A stretch of DNA of 64,000 nucleotides, from contig NZ_CAKZHY010000059.1 in the NCBI RefSeq assembly GCF_936928535.1, positions 1-64,000 of the forward strand, in the 5' to 3' direction. The position numbers and the translations under genes are program-made. Under the pieces are notes generated by a model, which was given only the letters and a program-made list of their open reading frames with translations, did not search any database and had not been told where the DNA came from. Position 1 is the stretch's first letter. Each line of letters begins with the position of its first letter. This document shows positions 18,884-29,371 of the stretch, piece by piece. This DNA comes from an uncultured Bradyrhizobium sp. (lineage in GTDB: Bacteria > Pseudomonadota > Alphaproteobacteria > Rhizobiales > Xanthobacteraceae).

Positions 18884-20527
18884 TCACGGCACCGCACGCT
18901 CGAGCAGCGCGCGCACATCGCCGCTGTCGAGCTCGACCGCGCCATACATGCTGGCGTGAGTGGTGGCGAGGCGCGTGGCGGCGAACAGTTCAGCATTGTG
19001 AGGCGACACGCCGTTGAGCGCAGCGGCGGCAGCCAGCAGTGCCAGCTTCTCGACCGCAAGCCGCGCGAGGCGCTCGCCATCGGCGCGGCGGAAGGTTTTG
19101 CCGATGAAGGCGACCGCCTCGCCCGCCCCGGGAAGGCCTTTCGTCTCGGCCGCAAGAGCTTGCAGCACTGCCATCGCCGCGTCAGGCTCGCGCGAGAGTG
19201 CGCGGAGCACGTCGAGGCACATCACGTTGCCTGAGCCTTCCCAGATCGCGTTGACCGGCGCCTCCCGGTAGTGGCGCGCCAGAATGCCGTCCTCGACATA
19301 GCCGTTGCCGCCAAGGCACTCCATCGCCTCGTAAAGAAATGGCGGTGCGCTCTTGCAGGTCCAGTATTTGATCGCGGGCGTCAGGAGCCGCATATAGGCG
19401 GCCTCTGCTTGGTCGTACGGCGTGCGGTCGAAGGCGCGGCAGAGCCGCATCACCAGCGCCGTGCTCGCCTCCACATGCAGCGCCATGTCGGAGAGTACGG
19501 CCTGCATCAGCGGCTGATCAGCCAGATGCTTCTGGAACGCGCTGCGGTGACGGGCATGATGCAGCGCATGCGCGAGGCCCGAGCGCATCAGGCCGCTAGA
19601 GGCGATTGCGCAATCCTGCCGCGTCAGTTGCACCATCTGGATGATGGTGCGGATGCCCTTGCCTTCCTCGCCGACGCGCTCGGCATGGGCGCCTGCGAAT
19701 TCGACCTCCGAGGACGCATTGGAGCGGTTGCCGAGCTTGTCTTTCAGCCGCTGGAACTGGATGGCATTGACGGATCCGTCGGGCGCAAAGCGCGGCATGA
19801 AAAAACAGGTCAGCCCTTGCTCAGCCTGCGCCAGCACCAGGAACGCATCGCACATCGGCGCCGACATGAACCATTTGTGGCCGGTGATGCGATAGGCGCT
19901 GCCGTCGCGCGCCGCGCGCGTCATGTTGGCGCGCACGTCGGTGCCGCCCTGCTTCTCGGTCATGCCCATGCCGAGCGTCATGCCGCGCTTGTCCCACCAT
20001 GGCGCAAAGCTGGGATCGTAGCTTTTCGTGGACAGCACCGGCATCACCTTGCTGAGCAGATCCGGCTGCATCGCGAGCGCAGCGACCGAGGCGCGCGTCA
20101 TCGTAACAGGGCAGAGATGGCCGGTCTCGACCTGCGAGGCCATGTAGAATTTTGCCGCGCGGATAACTTCGGCCGCATCGCCAGCGGGCCTTCCGTCTGC
20201 GGTCCACGTCGAAACGTGCACGCCGGCATGCGCGCTGTGCGCCATCAGCTCGTGATAGGCAGGGTGAAACTCGACCTGGTCGCGGCGATTGCCCTTGGCA
20301 TCGAAAGTGCGCAGCTTTGGCGTGTTCTCGTTCGCGACACGGCCGCGATCGGCCATTGCCGCCGAGCCCCAATGCTTGCCGAACTCGAACAGCTCCCGCT
20401 CCGCGGCGGCGCCACCATTGGCCTTCACGGCCTCGACCAGCGGCTGATCGACCGCGAACAGATTCACATCCTCGAACGGCGGCGACTGGTTGAAAACTTC
20501 GTGGGTCGCGAAACTCGGCTGGGTCAT
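18884..20527 (-). CDS. AidB-like acyl-CoA dehydrogenase
   Basis: A 547-residue FAD flavoprotein of the AidB subgroup of acyl-CoA dehydrogenases, longer than the 380-residue catabolic enzymes. The start VFNQSPPFEDVNLFAVDQPL matches AidB. The ACAD core has GMGMTEKQGGTDVRANMTRA and the FAD-site ITGHKWFMSAP. The late ECLGGNGYVEDGILARHYREAPV is typical of the family, as is the additional C-terminal domain. E. coli AidB belongs to the Ada response and binds DNA; whether this protein does so is unknown. The VanX-like gene lies nineteen bases upstream on the same strand. Confidence 0.88.
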   Translation of the reverse strand: MTQPSFATHEVFNQSPPFEDVNLFAVDQPLVEAVKANGGAAAERELFEFGKHWGSAAMADRGRVANENTPKLRTFDAKGNRRDQVEFHPAYHELMAHSAHAGVHVSTWTADGRPAGDAAEVIRAAKFYMASQVETGHLCPVTMTRASVAALAMQPDLLSKVMPVLSTKSYDPSFAPWWDKRGMTLGMGMTEKQGGTDVRANMTRAARDGSAYRITGHKWFMSAPMCDAFLVLAQAEQGLTCFFMPRFAPDGSVNAIQFQRLKDKLGNRSNASSEVEFAGAHAERVGEEGKGIRTIIQMVQLTRQDCAIASSGLMRSGLAHALHHARHRSAFQKHLADQPLMQAVLSDMALHVEASTALVMRLCRAFDRTPYDQAEAAYMRLLTPAIKYWTCKSAPPFLYEAMECLGGNGYVEDGILARHYREAPVNAIWEGSGNVMCLDVLRALSREPDAAMAVLQALAAETKGLPGAGEAVAFIGKTFRRADGERLARLAVEKLALLAAAAALNGVSPHNAELFAATRLATTHASMYGAVELDSGDVRALLERAVP

Positions 20528-20545
20528 CTTTTCCTCGGCGCGGAA

Positions 20546-21304
20546 TCAGTTCCGTCGCGGCTGGATAGGGAAATCATAGGCCGCCCCGCCCGCCCCAGGC
20601 AGGGAAAAATGCCACCACTCCTTCGAATAGTTCACAAAGCCTTGCTTGGCCATCGCAGCCACCAGCCGCTTGCGCCAGGCCTGCTGATCCCCAGTGATCG
20701 ACGGTGCTGCGGTATGCCCTTTCTCGTCGGTGCAGTCATAACCGGTACCCATGTCGACGCTGCCTTCCGGCAGCCGTGCCGCGACCGGCGCCGTGCAATC
20801 GGCATAGGATTTTGCGGGATCGATCGTGGCGGAATTGTCGGCCTTGAGATCGACCAGCGTGAGGTCGAGCGCCGCACCCGTCGAATGCTGCGAGCGGCTC
20901 GCGATATAGCCGAGGCGAAACAGCTCGGTCTTGGCGATGTGCGGATTGTAGCGCCGATCGGCCAAAGTCTCGCGGCCGTTCTGCGACCATCTCACCATGT
21001 CGAGCGAGGCCCGCGCCGGCCGGTAGCAGTCGAACATCTTGAGCGACAGATTTTGCGCCGCCAGCTCCTGCTGAACCGCCTTCAGCCGCAGGCCCACTTC
21101 GCGCTTCACAACGCATTCGCCAGCGCCATAGCCGGCGAGCGGACGGCCGACGAAATTGTTCGCCGTGGCGTAACGCATGTCCTGGATGATGCTGGGATCG
21201 ATGTCGCGCAGATAGACGAAGCCGCCGGGGAGTGATTGCGCGTGGGCGGATGAGATTGCCGTGATTGCGACAATTGAAGATGTTAACGTCCTGATTAAGC
21301 GCAT
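20546..21304 (-). CDS. D-alanyl-D-alanine dipeptidase (VanX/DdpX family), exported
   Basis: A 252-residue zinc dipeptidase with a signal peptide (cleavage likely after SSAHA near residue 22). Zinc ligands His140 and Asp147 lie in [10 protein letters not shown] and His232 in EWWHFSL, with catalytic Glu229; the conserved Arg95 is in CYRPARAS. VanX-type enzymes hydrolyse D-Ala-D-Ala, and the exported form (as with DdpX and Pcgl) probably recycles cell-wall peptides rather than conferring glycopeptide resistance. No vanH or vanA gene is nearby. GGGGGAG precedes the ATG at 21304. The start codon is fourteen bases from a palindromic repeat. Confidence 0.87.
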   Translation of the reverse strand: MRLIRTLTSSIVAITAISSAHAQSLPGGFVYLRDIDPSIIQDMRYATANNFVGRPLAGYGAGECVVKREVGLRLKAVQQELAAQNLSLKMFDCYRPARASLDMVRWSQNGRETLADRRYNPHIAKTELFRLGYIASRSQHSTGAALDLTLVDLKADNSATIDPAKSYADCTAPVAARLPEGSVDMGTGYDCTDEKGHTAAPSITGDQQAWRKRLVAAMAKQGFVNYSKEWWHFSLPGAGGAAYDFPIQPRRN

Positions 21305-21317
21305 TCGTTCTCCCCCT

Positions 21318-21418
21318 GTCATTCCGGGGCGGCTCGAAGAGCCGAACCCGGAATCTCGAGATTCTCGGGTGCGCAAGGGCGCACCCCAGTTCGATGCTTC
21401 GCATCGCCCCGGAATGAC
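21318..21418. repeat. Intergenic palindrome, family D
   Basis: Perfect 14-base outer arms GTCATTCCGGGGCG and CGCCCCGGAATGAC flank inner stems (GGCTCGAAGAGCC, GGTGCGCAAGGGCGCACC). It fills most of the gap between the VanX-like gene and pyrB, so it lies in or next to the pyrB promoter and leader. A shorter element at 41675-41716 has a similar outer end. Confidence 0.8.
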
Positions 21419-21506
21419 GACAAGCAGACAGACATCAGGGGATAACTCCGCTCCCGCCGATTGGCCCTTGCCCACCCCGCCATCCCCGCCTATAGCTCTG
21501 CTTTTA

Positions 21507-22454
21507 ATGACATCGAAATCGACCTTCGTCCTCGGCCACCGGCATTTGCTGGGCATCGAGGGCCTTTCCGCGGCCGACATCACCGGCCTCCTCGACCTGT
21601 CCGAAGAATATGTCGAGCTCAACCGCCAGGTTGACAAGAAGCGCACCGTCCTGCGTGGACGGACGCAGGTGAACCTCTTCTTCGAGGCCTCCACCCGAAC
21701 CCAGTCCTCGTTCGAGCTCGCCGGCAAGCGGTTGGGCGCCGACGTCATGAACATGTCAGTGTCCTCCTCGTCCATCAAGAAGGGCGAGACGCTGATCGAC
21801 ACCGCGATGACCCTCAACGCCATGCATCCGGACATCCTGGTGATGCGCCACCACGCCTCCGGCGCGGTGGAACTGCTGGCGCGCAAGGTTGACGGTTCCG
21901 TGATCAATGCCGGCGACGGCGCGCATGAGCATCCGACCCAGGCGCTGCTCGACGCGCTCACCATCCGCCGCAACAAGGGCCGGATCGAAGGCCTCGTGGT
22001 CGCGATCTGCGGCGACGTGCTGCATTCGCGCGTCGCCCGCTCCAACATCATCCTGCTCAACACCATGGGCGCCCGCGTCCGCGTCGTCGGTCCCTCCACG
22101 CTCTTGCCGCCCGGCATCGAGCGGATGGGCGTCGAGGTCGCGCGCGACATGCGCGAGGGCCTCAACGGTGCTGATATCGTCATGATGCTGCGGCTGCAGC
22201 GCGAGCGCATGAACGGCTCCTTCGTGCCGTCGACTAGCGAATATTTCCACTATTTCGGGCTCGACCAGAAGAAGCTCGGCTACGCCAAGCCGGATGCGCT
22301 CGTGATGCATCCGGGTCCCATGAACCGCGGCGTCGAGATCGACACAGCCGTGGCCGATGGCGCGCAGTCCCTGATCCGCGAACAGGTGGAGATGGGGGTT
22401 GCCGTGCGCATGGCGGTGCTGGAAGCGCTCGCCCGTAACCTGCCGAACGCGTGA
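21507..22454 (+). CDS. pyrB: Aspartate carbamoyltransferase catalytic subunit
   Basis: A 315-residue enzyme that joins carbamoyl phosphate and aspartate in the first committed step of pyrimidine synthesis. The carbamoyl-phosphate motif [13 protein letters not shown] lies near residues 59-71, [14 protein letters not shown] provides the mobile-loop Lys, [13 protein letters not shown] follows, and [11 protein letters not shown] closes the aspartate domain. I chose ATG 21507, as upstream in-frame codons fall in the repeat. The stop overlaps the pyrC-like start by one base, so the products are likely made together as a complex. No pyrI is seen. Confidence 0.96.
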   Translation: MTSKSTFVLGHRHLLGIEGLSAADITGLLDLSEEYVELNRQVDKKRTVLRGRTQVNLFFEASTRTQSSFELAGKRLGADVMNMSVSSSSIKKGETLIDTAMTLNAMHPDILVMRHHASGAVELLARKVDGSVINAGDGAHEHPTQALLDALTIRRNKGRIEGLVVAICGDVLHSRVARSNIILLNTMGARVRVVGPSTLLPPGIERMGVEVARDMREGLNGADIVMMLRLQRERMNGSFVPSTSEYFHYFGLDQKKLGYAKPDALVMHPGPMNRGVEIDTAVADGAQSLIREQVEMGVAVRMAVLEALARNLPNA

Positions 22455-23761
22455 TGCCCATGTTGACCGATCGCCGCCCGATCCTGCTCGCCAACGCCCG
22501 CGTCGTCGATCCCTCCAGGGATTTCGACGGCCCCGGCGACGTCCTGATTGCCGACGGCATCATCCGCGAGACCCGCCGCGGCATTGGCGCGGCCGGCGTC
22601 CCCGAAGGGACCGACGTCGTCAATTGTACCGGCAAGATCGTGGCCCCTGGCCTGATCGACATGCGCGCCTTTGTCGGCGAGCCCGGCTTCAGCCATCGCG
22701 AGACCTTTGCCTCCGCGAGCCAGGCGGCCGCGACCGGCGGCATCACCACCATCATCTGCCAGCCCGACACGTCTCCGGTGATCGATAACTCGGCCACGGT
22801 CGATTTCGTAATGCGCCGCGCCCGCGACACCGCGATCGTCAACATCCAGCCGATGGCGGCGCTCACGAAGGGCATGCGCGGCGAGGAAATGACCGAGTTC
22901 GGTCTGCTCAAAGCCGCAGGCGCCATCGCCTTCAGCGACGGCGACCGCAGCGTCACCAATGCGCAGGTGATGCGCCGCGCACTGACCTACGCCCGCGATT
23001 TCGACGCGCTGATCGTGCACTACACCGAAGACCCTCATCTCGTCGGCGAAGGCGTGATGAACGAAGGCGAGTTCGCATCGCGGCTCGGCCTGATGGGCAT
23101 CCCCAATGCCGCCGAAGCCGTGATGCTGGAACGCGACATGCGCCTGGTCGCGCTGACCGGCGGGCGCTATCATGCCGCCGCGCTGTCCTGTATCGACTCG
23201 CTCGAGATTTTGAAGCGCGCTCGCGACGCCGGGCTCGCCGTCAGCGCCTCGGTCTCGATCAATCATCTTGCGCTGAATGAGAACGACGTCGGCCCCTACC
23301 GCTCCTTCCTGAAACTGTCGCCGCCGTTGCGCACCGAGGACGACCGCCGCGCGCTGGTGGAGGCGGTGGCCTCCGGCCTCGTCGACGTCATCATGTCCGA
23401 CCACAACCCGCAGGATGTCGAGGTCAAGCGCCTGCCCTTCGCGGAAGCGGCTCCCGGCGCCATCGGGCTCGAGACCATGCTGCCGGCGGGCCTGCGGCTG
23501 GTTCACAACGAAGAGCTCGATCTCAAGACCCTGATCCGGGCGATGTCGACACGGCCGGCCGAGTTGCTTGGCTTGCCCGGCGGAACCCTGCGCACCGGCG
23601 CGCCGGCCGACGTCGTCGTGATCGACCCCGATGTACCCTGGGTGGTCGATCCCGCTGACCTGAAATCGCCCTGCAAGAACACCCCGTTCGACGAAGCCCG
23701 CTTTACAGGCCGAGCCATCAGGACCATCGTCGGCGGGCGAACGGTTTACGAGCATGTCTAA
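22454..23761 (+). CDS. pyrC: Dihydroorotase-like protein lacking the zinc HxH motif
   Basis: A 435-residue class I dihydroorotase homologue in a TGATG overlap with pyrB. In active enzymes the segment after GLID is MHxH; here it is [13 protein letters not shown], so the two zinc histidines are Arg71 and Phe73. The usual HxCHVS histidine is also replaced (RYHAAALS), while SDHNPQD keeps the Asp. The protein is otherwise full length. Pseudomonas pyrB is likewise paired with an inactive PyrC' that structures the ATCase complex, and the same role is inferred here. If so, the catalytic dihydroorotase must be encoded elsewhere. Confidence 0.85.
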   Translation: MPMLTDRRPILLANARVVDPSRDFDGPGDVLIADGIIRETRRGIGAAGVPEGTDVVNCTGKIVAPGLIDMRAFVGEPGFSHRETFASASQAAATGGITTIICQPDTSPVIDNSATVDFVMRRARDTAIVNIQPMAALTKGMRGEEMTEFGLLKAAGAIAFSDGDRSVTNAQVMRRALTYARDFDALIVHYTEDPHLVGEGVMNEGEFASRLGLMGIPNAAEAVMLERDMRLVALTGGRYHAAALSCIDSLEILKRARDAGLAVSASVSINHLALNENDVGPYRSFLKLSPPLRTEDDRRALVEAVASGLVDVIMSDHNPQDVEVKRLPFAEAAPGAIGLETMLPAGLRLVHNEELDLKTLIRAMSTRPAELLGLPGGTLRTGAPADVVVIDPDVPWVVDPADLKSPCKNTPFDEARFTGRAIRTIVGGRTVYEHV

Positions 23762-23796
23762 CGGGCGCTGGCTATGTCAGCCATGGAGACACCGCC

Positions 23797-24393
23797 ATGG
23801 GGCTTGATGCATTCCTGCCGGTGGCCTTCATCATCGGCTACCTCCTCGGGTCGATTCCGTTCGGCCTGATCCTCACCAGGCTTGCCGGCACGCAGGATCT
23901 GCGCTCGATCGGCTCCGGCAATATCGGCGCCACCAACGTGCTGCGCACCGGCCGCAAGGGCCTCGCCGCGGCGACCCTGCTGCTCGACGCGCTCAAGGGC
24001 ACCGCGGCGGTGGTGATTGCGGGCTATATCGCCGGCCCCAATGCCGCGATGCTGGCCGGCCTCGGTGCCTTCCTGGGCCATCTCTTTCCGGTCTGGCTCA
24101 AATTCAGGGGTGGCAAGGGCGTCGCCGTCTATATCGGCATATTGCTCGGCTTGTTCTGGCCGGGCGCCGTCGTGTTCTGCCTGCTGTGGTTGGCGACCGC
24201 CTTCACCACCCGCTACTCCTCGCTCTCGGCGCTGGTGGCCGCCTTCATCACGCCGCTGTTCCTGTGGTGGTTCGGCCACCCTGCCCTGGCTTCGCTATCC
24301 GCCGTGCTGACGCTGCTGCTGTTCTACATGCATCGAGAGAACATCAAGCGGCTGCAAGCAGGAAAAGAAGGCCGGATCGGCGAGAAGGCTTAA
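23797..24393 (+). CDS. plsY: Acyl-phosphate glycerol-3-phosphate acyltransferase
   Basis: A 198-residue integral membrane enzyme that transfers the acyl group from acyl phosphate to glycerol 3-phosphate, the first step of phospholipid synthesis. The PlsY motifs are in order: [54 protein letters not shown] and the last TM pair. About five to six membrane helices. It follows the pyrC-like gene by 35 bases on the same strand. Confidence 0.96.
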   Translation: MGLDAFLPVAFIIGYLLGSIPFGLILTRLAGTQDLRSIGSGNIGATNVLRTGRKGLAAATLLLDALKGTAAVVIAGYIAGPNAAMLAGLGAFLGHLFPVWLKFRGGKGVAVYIGILLGLFWPGAVVFCLLWLATAFTTRYSSLSALVAAFITPLFLWWFGHPALASLSAVLTLLLFYMHRENIKRLQAGKEGRIGEKA

Positions 24394-24551
24394 AGAGCTC
24401 GTTCCAGAAAAAGTACGGATACCGCCGCGGGGCCTCCGCATTATATGCCAAATCCTGTTTGCAACTTCGGTCCGACTCACGGCCGATAGTGGCGAACGGG
24501 TTCGATGCCTGTCATCGTGACAGAGCAAATGGCGTAGCGCGGTTGCTCAGA

Positions 24552-25733
24552 ATGAGCGGGACGATTGACGGCACGCACAACGATGATGGCTCGCAGGGCA
24601 CTGCGGCGAGCCGCCTGCTCTCGTCAACCAACATCTGGTCGGATCCGCCCTCGCTGCCTCCGGCCCCAGAGCCTGCTGCGGCACCGCGACCTGCTCCCAT
24701 TGCGCAAGCCCCTGTAACGGTCGAGGTCGCACCAAGGCCCGCGCCTATCGCACCTGCGCGAGCGCGCGCCAACCTTTGGCCTCCGCGAAAACTCTCGCTG
24801 GCGCTGCAGGGCGGCGGCACCTTTGCCGCCTTCACCTGGGGCGTGCTGGAGCGGCTCCTGGAAGAGCCATCCATCGCATTCGACACCATCGGCGGCGCCA
24901 GCGCCGGCACCATCAACGCTCTGCTGCTCGCCTGCGGCCTTGCCGAGGGCGGCCGCGAAGCGGCGCGCGCGCGGCTGAGCCGGTTCTGGATCCGGCTGAT
25001 GCACGAGGCCTCGTTCCGCTCGCTGATGCTGATCGGCGGCTTCTCGCCGGCGGGAAGCTCGGTCGCGTTCGGTCCAACGCTGCGCTCCGGCCAGTTCGAT
25101 CCGTTCGATCTCGACCCGTTGCGCCAGGCGCTCTGCCGCGACATCAATTTTGCCGCCTTACGCGACGCGAAATGCCCGAAGCTCTTGATCGCGGCGACGC
25201 GGATCCGCGACGGCCAGCAGCAGATTTTTGGCAACGACGCGATCACCGCCGACGTCGCGCTGGCCTCAACCTGCCCGCCGCTGGTTCACTGCGCCGTCGA
25301 GATCGACGGCGAGGCCTATTGGGATGGTGGCTTTGGCGGCAATCCGCCGCTAATCAAACTGGCGCAGCAATCGACGACCGCCGACTTGCTGCTCGTCCAG
25401 GTCACGCCCACGCGCGACAGCTACGTGCCGATCACGCTGGCTGCGATCGATCGCCGCCTCGACCAGATTGCGGCCAATGCCGCGCTCAAGGCCGAGATCG
25501 CAGCGATCGAATGGGCGCAGTCTCATGCGGCCCCCGCGTTGCGGCTCTCGACCATCGCCGCGGAGGATTCGATCGAAGGCCTCGCGCAACGCTCATCCAC
25601 CGATCTTGGTCGCGGCTTCATCCGCTTGCTGCACCGAAGCGGCCGCGACGCCGCCGAACGCTGGCTCGGGCAAGGCGCGACGGGCACCGAGGCCCAACGC
25701 GCATCGCCCGCTAGCGAGCCCGCACTAGCCTGA
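24552..25733 (+). CDS. Patatin-like phospholipase
   Basis: A 393-residue serine lipid acyl hydrolase. Residues 1-80 are Pro/Ala-rich and probably disordered. The patatin domain follows, with the oxyanion GGGT at 87-90, nucleophile Ser117 in GGASAGT, and catalytic Asp258 in YWDGGFGGNPP. It resembles the cytosolic bacterial patatins tied to phospholipid turnover. ATG 24552 is the most likely start, since longer readings run back into plsY. It is convergent with the amidase, overlapping by nine bases. Confidence 0.85.
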   Translation: MSGTIDGTHNDDGSQGTAASRLLSSTNIWSDPPSLPPAPEPAAAPRPAPIAQAPVTVEVAPRPAPIAPARARANLWPPRKLSLALQGGGTFAAFTWGVLERLLEEPSIAFDTIGGASAGTINALLLACGLAEGGREAARARLSRFWIRLMHEASFRSLMLIGGFSPAGSSVAFGPTLRSGQFDPFDLDPLRQALCRDINFAALRDAKCPKLLIAATRIRDGQQQIFGNDAITADVALASTCPPLVHCAVEIDGEAYWDGGFGGNPPLIKLAQQSTTADLLLVQVTPTRDSYVPITLAAIDRRLDQIAANAALKAEIAAIEWAQSHAAPALRLSTIAAEDSIEGLAQRSSTDLGRGFIRLLHRSGRDAAERWLGQGATGTEAQRASPASEPALA

Positions 25734-26969
25734 CTTCGCCAGCGCGTTCTCCAGGAACCACGCTGCCGACAGCGCGCCGGGATCGTTGCCGAAGCGCGCG
25801 ATCACCTGCACGCCGACAGGCAGGCCGCCGACCTTCATGACGGGCACGTTGACGCAGGGATTGCCCATCAGCGTCCACAGCCTGTTGTAGCGGGGCGAAC
25901 CGGTCGAGGCGAGCTCCTTGGCCGGCGCGGTGCCGGGCGCAGAATAAGTCAGCAGCACGTCGACCCCCTCGAACACTTCAGCCAGCTCGCGACGGCCGCG
26001 CCGCGCGATCCGGCGCGCGTCGTCATATTCCTTCGGCGTCAGCCCGACTGTTTCGTCCAGGCTCGCGCGCAGCATCGGCGCGATCTCGTCGTGATGTTGG
26101 TCGAACTCCCAGGCGAGCGCGCGATGCGCCTCGAAATCCTGGATGATGGGATGGATGCGCCAGGCCTCCTGCACCGCCTCGGGCAGATCGATCGTCTGCA
26201 CGCTGGCCCCGGCCTTCTCGGCCGCTTTGATCGCGGCCTGCAAGCCCTGCTCTGCCGCGGGCTCAACGGCCTCGGCAAACTCCTGCCGGACGACGCCAAT
26301 GCGCGGCGACTTCGCCGCGACGATGCCCGCGAATTCGGTGCGGCCCGTCATTCCCAGAAGTCCGCGCGCGAGATCTTCCGCGCGTGATCCGAACAGGCCG
26401 ACCGTGTCGAGCGCCCACGAATAGCATTTGACGCCGACCGTCGGCAGCATGCGGAACGAGGGCTTGATCGCGGCAGCTCCGCAATAGGCGGCAGGCCGGA
26501 TCACCGAGCCGCCGGTCTGCGTGCCCAGCGCCAGCGGGATCATGCCGGCGCCGACGGCGGCCGCCGAGCCCGAGGACGAACCACCAGGCGTATGCTTGGG
26601 ATTGTGCGGATTGAGCGTCGGCGTCGGATCGCGCGAGGCGAACGCGGTGGTCGTGGTCTTGCCGATGATGGTGGCGCCGGCCCGCTTCAGCATCATCACC
26701 ACAGGCGCATCGCTACGCGGCTGCCAGCCACGATAGATCTCCGAGCCCATCTCGGTCGGCATATTGGCGGTATCGATGATGTCCTTGATGCCGACCGCGA
26801 TGCCGCGCAGCGGACCGGTGCCTTGCGCCTTCGCCGAGGCGTCGTGGCGGACGAAGGCGCGAACGACCTTCTCCTTGGTCTCGATCGCCGCATGCGATTG
26901 GGCGATGGCGTCATCAGGCGAAAGCTCCCCCGCTTCGATGCGGCGCTGGAGGTCGGCAAGTGAGATCAT
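25725..26969 (-). CDS. Amidase-signature family amidohydrolase
   Basis: A 414-residue amidase with the complete Ser-cisSer-Lys triad: Lys62 in AVGIKDIID, Ser131 in [12 protein letters not shown] and Ser155 in [11 protein letters not shown]. It is a stand-alone amidase about 75 residues shorter than GatA and lacks GatA-specific regions, so a tRNA amidotransferase role is unlikely. Substrate unknown; small aliphatic or aryl amides are usual. It has a short gap to the divergent dprA and a nine-base convergent overlap with the patatin gene. Confidence 0.87.
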   Translation of the reverse strand: MISLADLQRRIEAGELSPDDAIAQSHAAIETKEKVVRAFVRHDASAKAQGTGPLRGIAVGIKDIIDTANMPTEMGSEIYRGWQPRSDAPVVMMLKRAGATIIGKTTTTAFASRDPTPTLNPHNPKHTPGGSSSGSAAAVGAGMIPLALGTQTGGSVIRPAAYCGAAAIKPSFRMLPTVGVKCYSWALDTVGLFGSRAEDLARGLLGMTGRTEFAGIVAAKSPRIGVVRQEFAEAVEPAAEQGLQAAIKAAEKAGASVQTIDLPEAVQEAWRIHPIIQDFEAHRALAWEFDQHHDEIAPMLRASLDETVGLTPKEYDDARRIARRGRRELAEVFEGVDVLLTYSAPGTAPAKELASTGSPRYNRLWTLMGNPCVNVPVMKVGGLPVGVQVIARFGNDPGALSAAWFLENALAKSG

Positions 26970-27083
26970 GGCAAAATCCTTCTTATTGGATCGCTTTTAG
27001 CATCGGGGCGAGGCCGTGCAAACGCACGTCGCTGTTGCGCGACGCCCTCAGGTTGTTCCATGCTGCGCCCACAAGGAGACGCC

Positions 27084-28202
27084 GTGGACGCCATCAATCC
27101 AAGCGTAGAGCTGACCGAGGCTGAGCGGATCGACCGTCTGCGGCTGATCCGCTCCGACAATGTCGGGCCGCGCACCTTCCGCTCGCTCGTCGATCACTTT
27201 GGCAACGTCCGCGCCGCGTTGGAGCGGCTGCCGGATCTGGCGCGACGCGGCGGCGCACAGCGATCGGGCCGCATCTGCGGCGTGGAGGACGCGCAGGCTG
27301 AGCTCGCGGCGAGCCGCAAGTTCGGCATTGCCTGGCTCGCGCCCGGCGAGGACGGCTATCCATCGCGCCTCGCGACACTCGACGATGCGCCGCCGCTGCT
27401 CGCGGTGCGCGGCGACGTCAAGGCCTTGATGCGGCCGATGATCGCGATCGTCGGCTCGCGCAATGCCTCCGGCGCCGGCCTGAAATTTGCGGGGCAGCTC
27501 GCGCGCGAGCTTGGCGAAGCGGGCTTCATCATCATCTCCGGCCTTGCCCGCGGCGTCGACCAGGCCGCGCATCGCGCCAGCGTGGAGAGCGGCACCATCG
27601 CCGTGCTCGCAGGCGGCCATGATTGCATCTATCCGCCCGAGCATGGCGATCTGCTCACGTCCATTCTCGACCACAAGGGCGCTGCGATCTCCGAAATGCC
27701 GCTCGGCCACGAGCCACGCGCCCGCGACTTCCCCCGCCGCAACCGCCTGATCTCGGGTGCTGCTCTCGGCGTGGTCGTGGTGGAGGCCGCGCACCGCTCG
27801 GGCTCGCTGATCACCGCGCGCATGGCCGCCGAACAGGGCCGCGAGGTGTTCGCGGTGCCCGGCTCGCCGCTCGATCCGCGCGCCGCCGGCACCAATGATC
27901 TGATCAAGCAGGGCGCAACGCTCGTCACCGAAGCGTCCGACATCATCAACGCGGTTCAGCCGATCATGGAGCGGCCGCTGATGCGCCCGATGAGCGAGCC
28001 CGACAGCGAACCGTTCGAAAGCGATCCGCAAGGGCACGACCGCGACCAGATCACCGGCTTGCTCGGCCCCACCCCCATCTCGATCGATGATCTCGTGCGG
28101 ATGTCCGGCGCCTCGCCCGCGATCGTGCGCATGGTGCTGCTGGAGCTCGAGCTCGCCGGCCGGCTCGAGCGTCACGGCGGCGGACTGGTGTCTCTCCTCT
28201 AA
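27084..28202 (+). CDS. dprA: DNA-processing protein DprA (Smf)
   Basis: A 372-residue protein that loads RecA on incoming single-stranded DNA during transformation. The N-terminal SAM-like region is followed by the Rossmann core ([55 protein letters not shown]), typical of Smf. The C-terminal 70 residues form a winged-helix (DML1-like) domain ([31 protein letters not shown]). The GTG at 27084 is chosen because AAGGAG lies a few bases upstream; an ATG at 27060 has none. It is convergent with the HxlR gene, overlapping by four bases. Confidence 0.93.
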   Translation: MDAINPSVELTEAERIDRLRLIRSDNVGPRTFRSLVDHFGNVRAALERLPDLARRGGAQRSGRICGVEDAQAELAASRKFGIAWLAPGEDGYPSRLATLDDAPPLLAVRGDVKALMRPMIAIVGSRNASGAGLKFAGQLARELGEAGFIIISGLARGVDQAAHRASVESGTIAVLAGGHDCIYPPEHGDLLTSILDHKGAAISEMPLGHEPRARDFPRRNRLISGAALGVVVVEAAHRSGSLITARMAAEQGREVFAVPGSPLDPRAAGTNDLIKQGATLVTEASDIINAVQPIMERPLMRPMSEPDSEPFESDPQGHDRDQITGLLGPTPISIDDLVRMSGASPAIVRMVLLELELAGRLERHGGGLVSLL

Positions 28203-28609
28203 CCGCCGTTGCGCTCGTCAAACCGCGTGCGCGCTGACGCGATCTGCTCCTGGTGCGACATCGCCCACTCGCCCAGCGCCTTCACCGGCTCCTGCAGGCC
28301 GCGGCCGAGATCGGTCAGCTCGTAATCGACGCGCGGCGGAATGGTCGGGAAGATCGTGCGCGTGACCAGGCCATCGCGCTCGAGCCCGCGCAGGGTCAGG
28401 GTCAGCATCCGCTGCGAGATGCCGTTGATCATGCGCTTCAGCTCATTGAAGCGCTTTGGTCCATCGCTGAGCATCATGATGACGAACACGCTCCATTTGT
28501 CGCCGACCCGAGCGAGGATCGAAGCGACGCCGCGACAGTCCGAATGGTTGGGATCCGGCCTGCGCTCGGCGGGAAAATCGATGTGCGTCGGTTCCAAAGA
28601 TGTGCCCAT
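28199..28609 (-). CDS. HxlR-family winged-helix regulator (azoreductase neighbour)
   Basis: A 136-residue DNA-binding regulator. The HxlR core lies in [20 protein letters not shown] and [20 protein letters not shown], with the wing [20 protein letters not shown]. Cys25 in the early [13 protein letters not shown] matches the redox-sensing cysteine of YodB/HypR-type members. It is divergent from an AzoR-like gene, the same arrangement as YodB and azoR1 in Bacillus, so repression of that gene with release by electrophiles or disulfide stress is likely. Confidence 0.85.
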   Translation of the reverse strand: MGTSLEPTHIDFPAERRPDPNHSDCRGVASILARVGDKWSVFVIMMLSDGPKRFNELKRMINGISQRMLTLTLRGLERDGLVTRTIFPTIPPRVDYELTDLGRGLQEPVKALGEWAMSHQEQIASARTRFDERNGG

Positions 28610-28692
28610 GGCTCAAAAAAGTGCGTTCTTGCGGGGTATCAGGCAGTCACTCATGTAGTGCGGGTTACAAATCTATACCATGGGTGACCCCA

Positions 28693-29304
28693 ATGAAACT
28701 CCTCCATATCGACTCCAGCGTCCTCGGCCCCCACTCTGTCTCCCGGCAGGTTTCTGCCGCCATCGTCGACCGGCTCAAGCAGACGACGACGCCTTCACTC
28801 GAAGTGATCTACCGCGACGTGACCCAGGCCCCGCTGGCCCATCTTTCCGGATCGCACCTTGCGGTCGCGCAAGGCGCCGCCGCGCCTGCGGAACTCGGCC
28901 CCGACCTCGCTGCCGGGGCTGCCGCGCTGGACGAGTTCCTGGCGGCCGACATCGTGGTGATCGGCGCGCCCATGTACAATTTTACCATTCCGAGCCAGCT
29001 TAAGGCCTGGATCGACCGTGCCGTTCTCGTGGCAGGCAAGACGTTCAGCTATGGCGCGAACGGACCGCAGGGCCTCGCCGGCGGCAAGCGCGTGATCTTT
29101 GCGATCTCGCGCGGCGGGTATTACGGCGCGGATACGCCGTATGCAGCGCTCGAGCATCTCGAGACTTATTTGCGCGGCGTGTTCGGCTTCATTGGTATCA
29201 ATCCGGAATTCATCATTGCCGATGGCATCCAGGTCGGCCCCGAGCATCGCGAGAAGGCGCTCGCTGGGGCGCTTCAAGCGGCCACCAGCTTGCGCGCGGC
29301 GTAA
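28693..29304 (+). CDS. FMN-dependent NADH azoreductase (AzoR/AcpD family)
   Basis: A 203-residue flavodoxin-fold quinone and azo-dye reductase. The FMN phosphate site [12 protein letters not shown] lies near residues 8-19, [19 protein letters not shown] surrounds the isoalloxazine ring, and [12 protein letters not shown] and FGFIGI complete the family. Physiological role: two-electron reduction of quinones. It lies 83 bases from the divergent HxlR gene, which probably represses it. Confidence 0.9.
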   Translation: MKLLHIDSSVLGPHSVSRQVSAAIVDRLKQTTTPSLEVIYRDVTQAPLAHLSGSHLAVAQGAAAPAELGPDLAAGAAALDEFLAADIVVIGAPMYNFTIPSQLKAWIDRAVLVAGKTFSYGANGPQGLAGGKRVIFAISRGGYYGADTPYAALEHLETYLRGVFGFIGINPEFIIADGIQVGPEHREKALAGALQAATSLRAA

Positions 29305-29371
29305 AACGCCCGCCGACAAAGCCGCTGCCGGACCCCGGCGGCGGCTGGCGGATCGGCGGTGTCTGGCCGTG

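Noticed and set aside
20546..21304. Vancomycin-resistance gene
   Set aside because: The VanX-like enzyme has a signal peptide, and no vanH or vanA homologue is adjacent; a cell-wall peptide recycling role is more likely.
25725..26969. Second gatA
   Set aside because: The amidase keeps the catalytic triad but is about 75 residues shorter than GatA, lacks its specific regions and is not in a gat operon.
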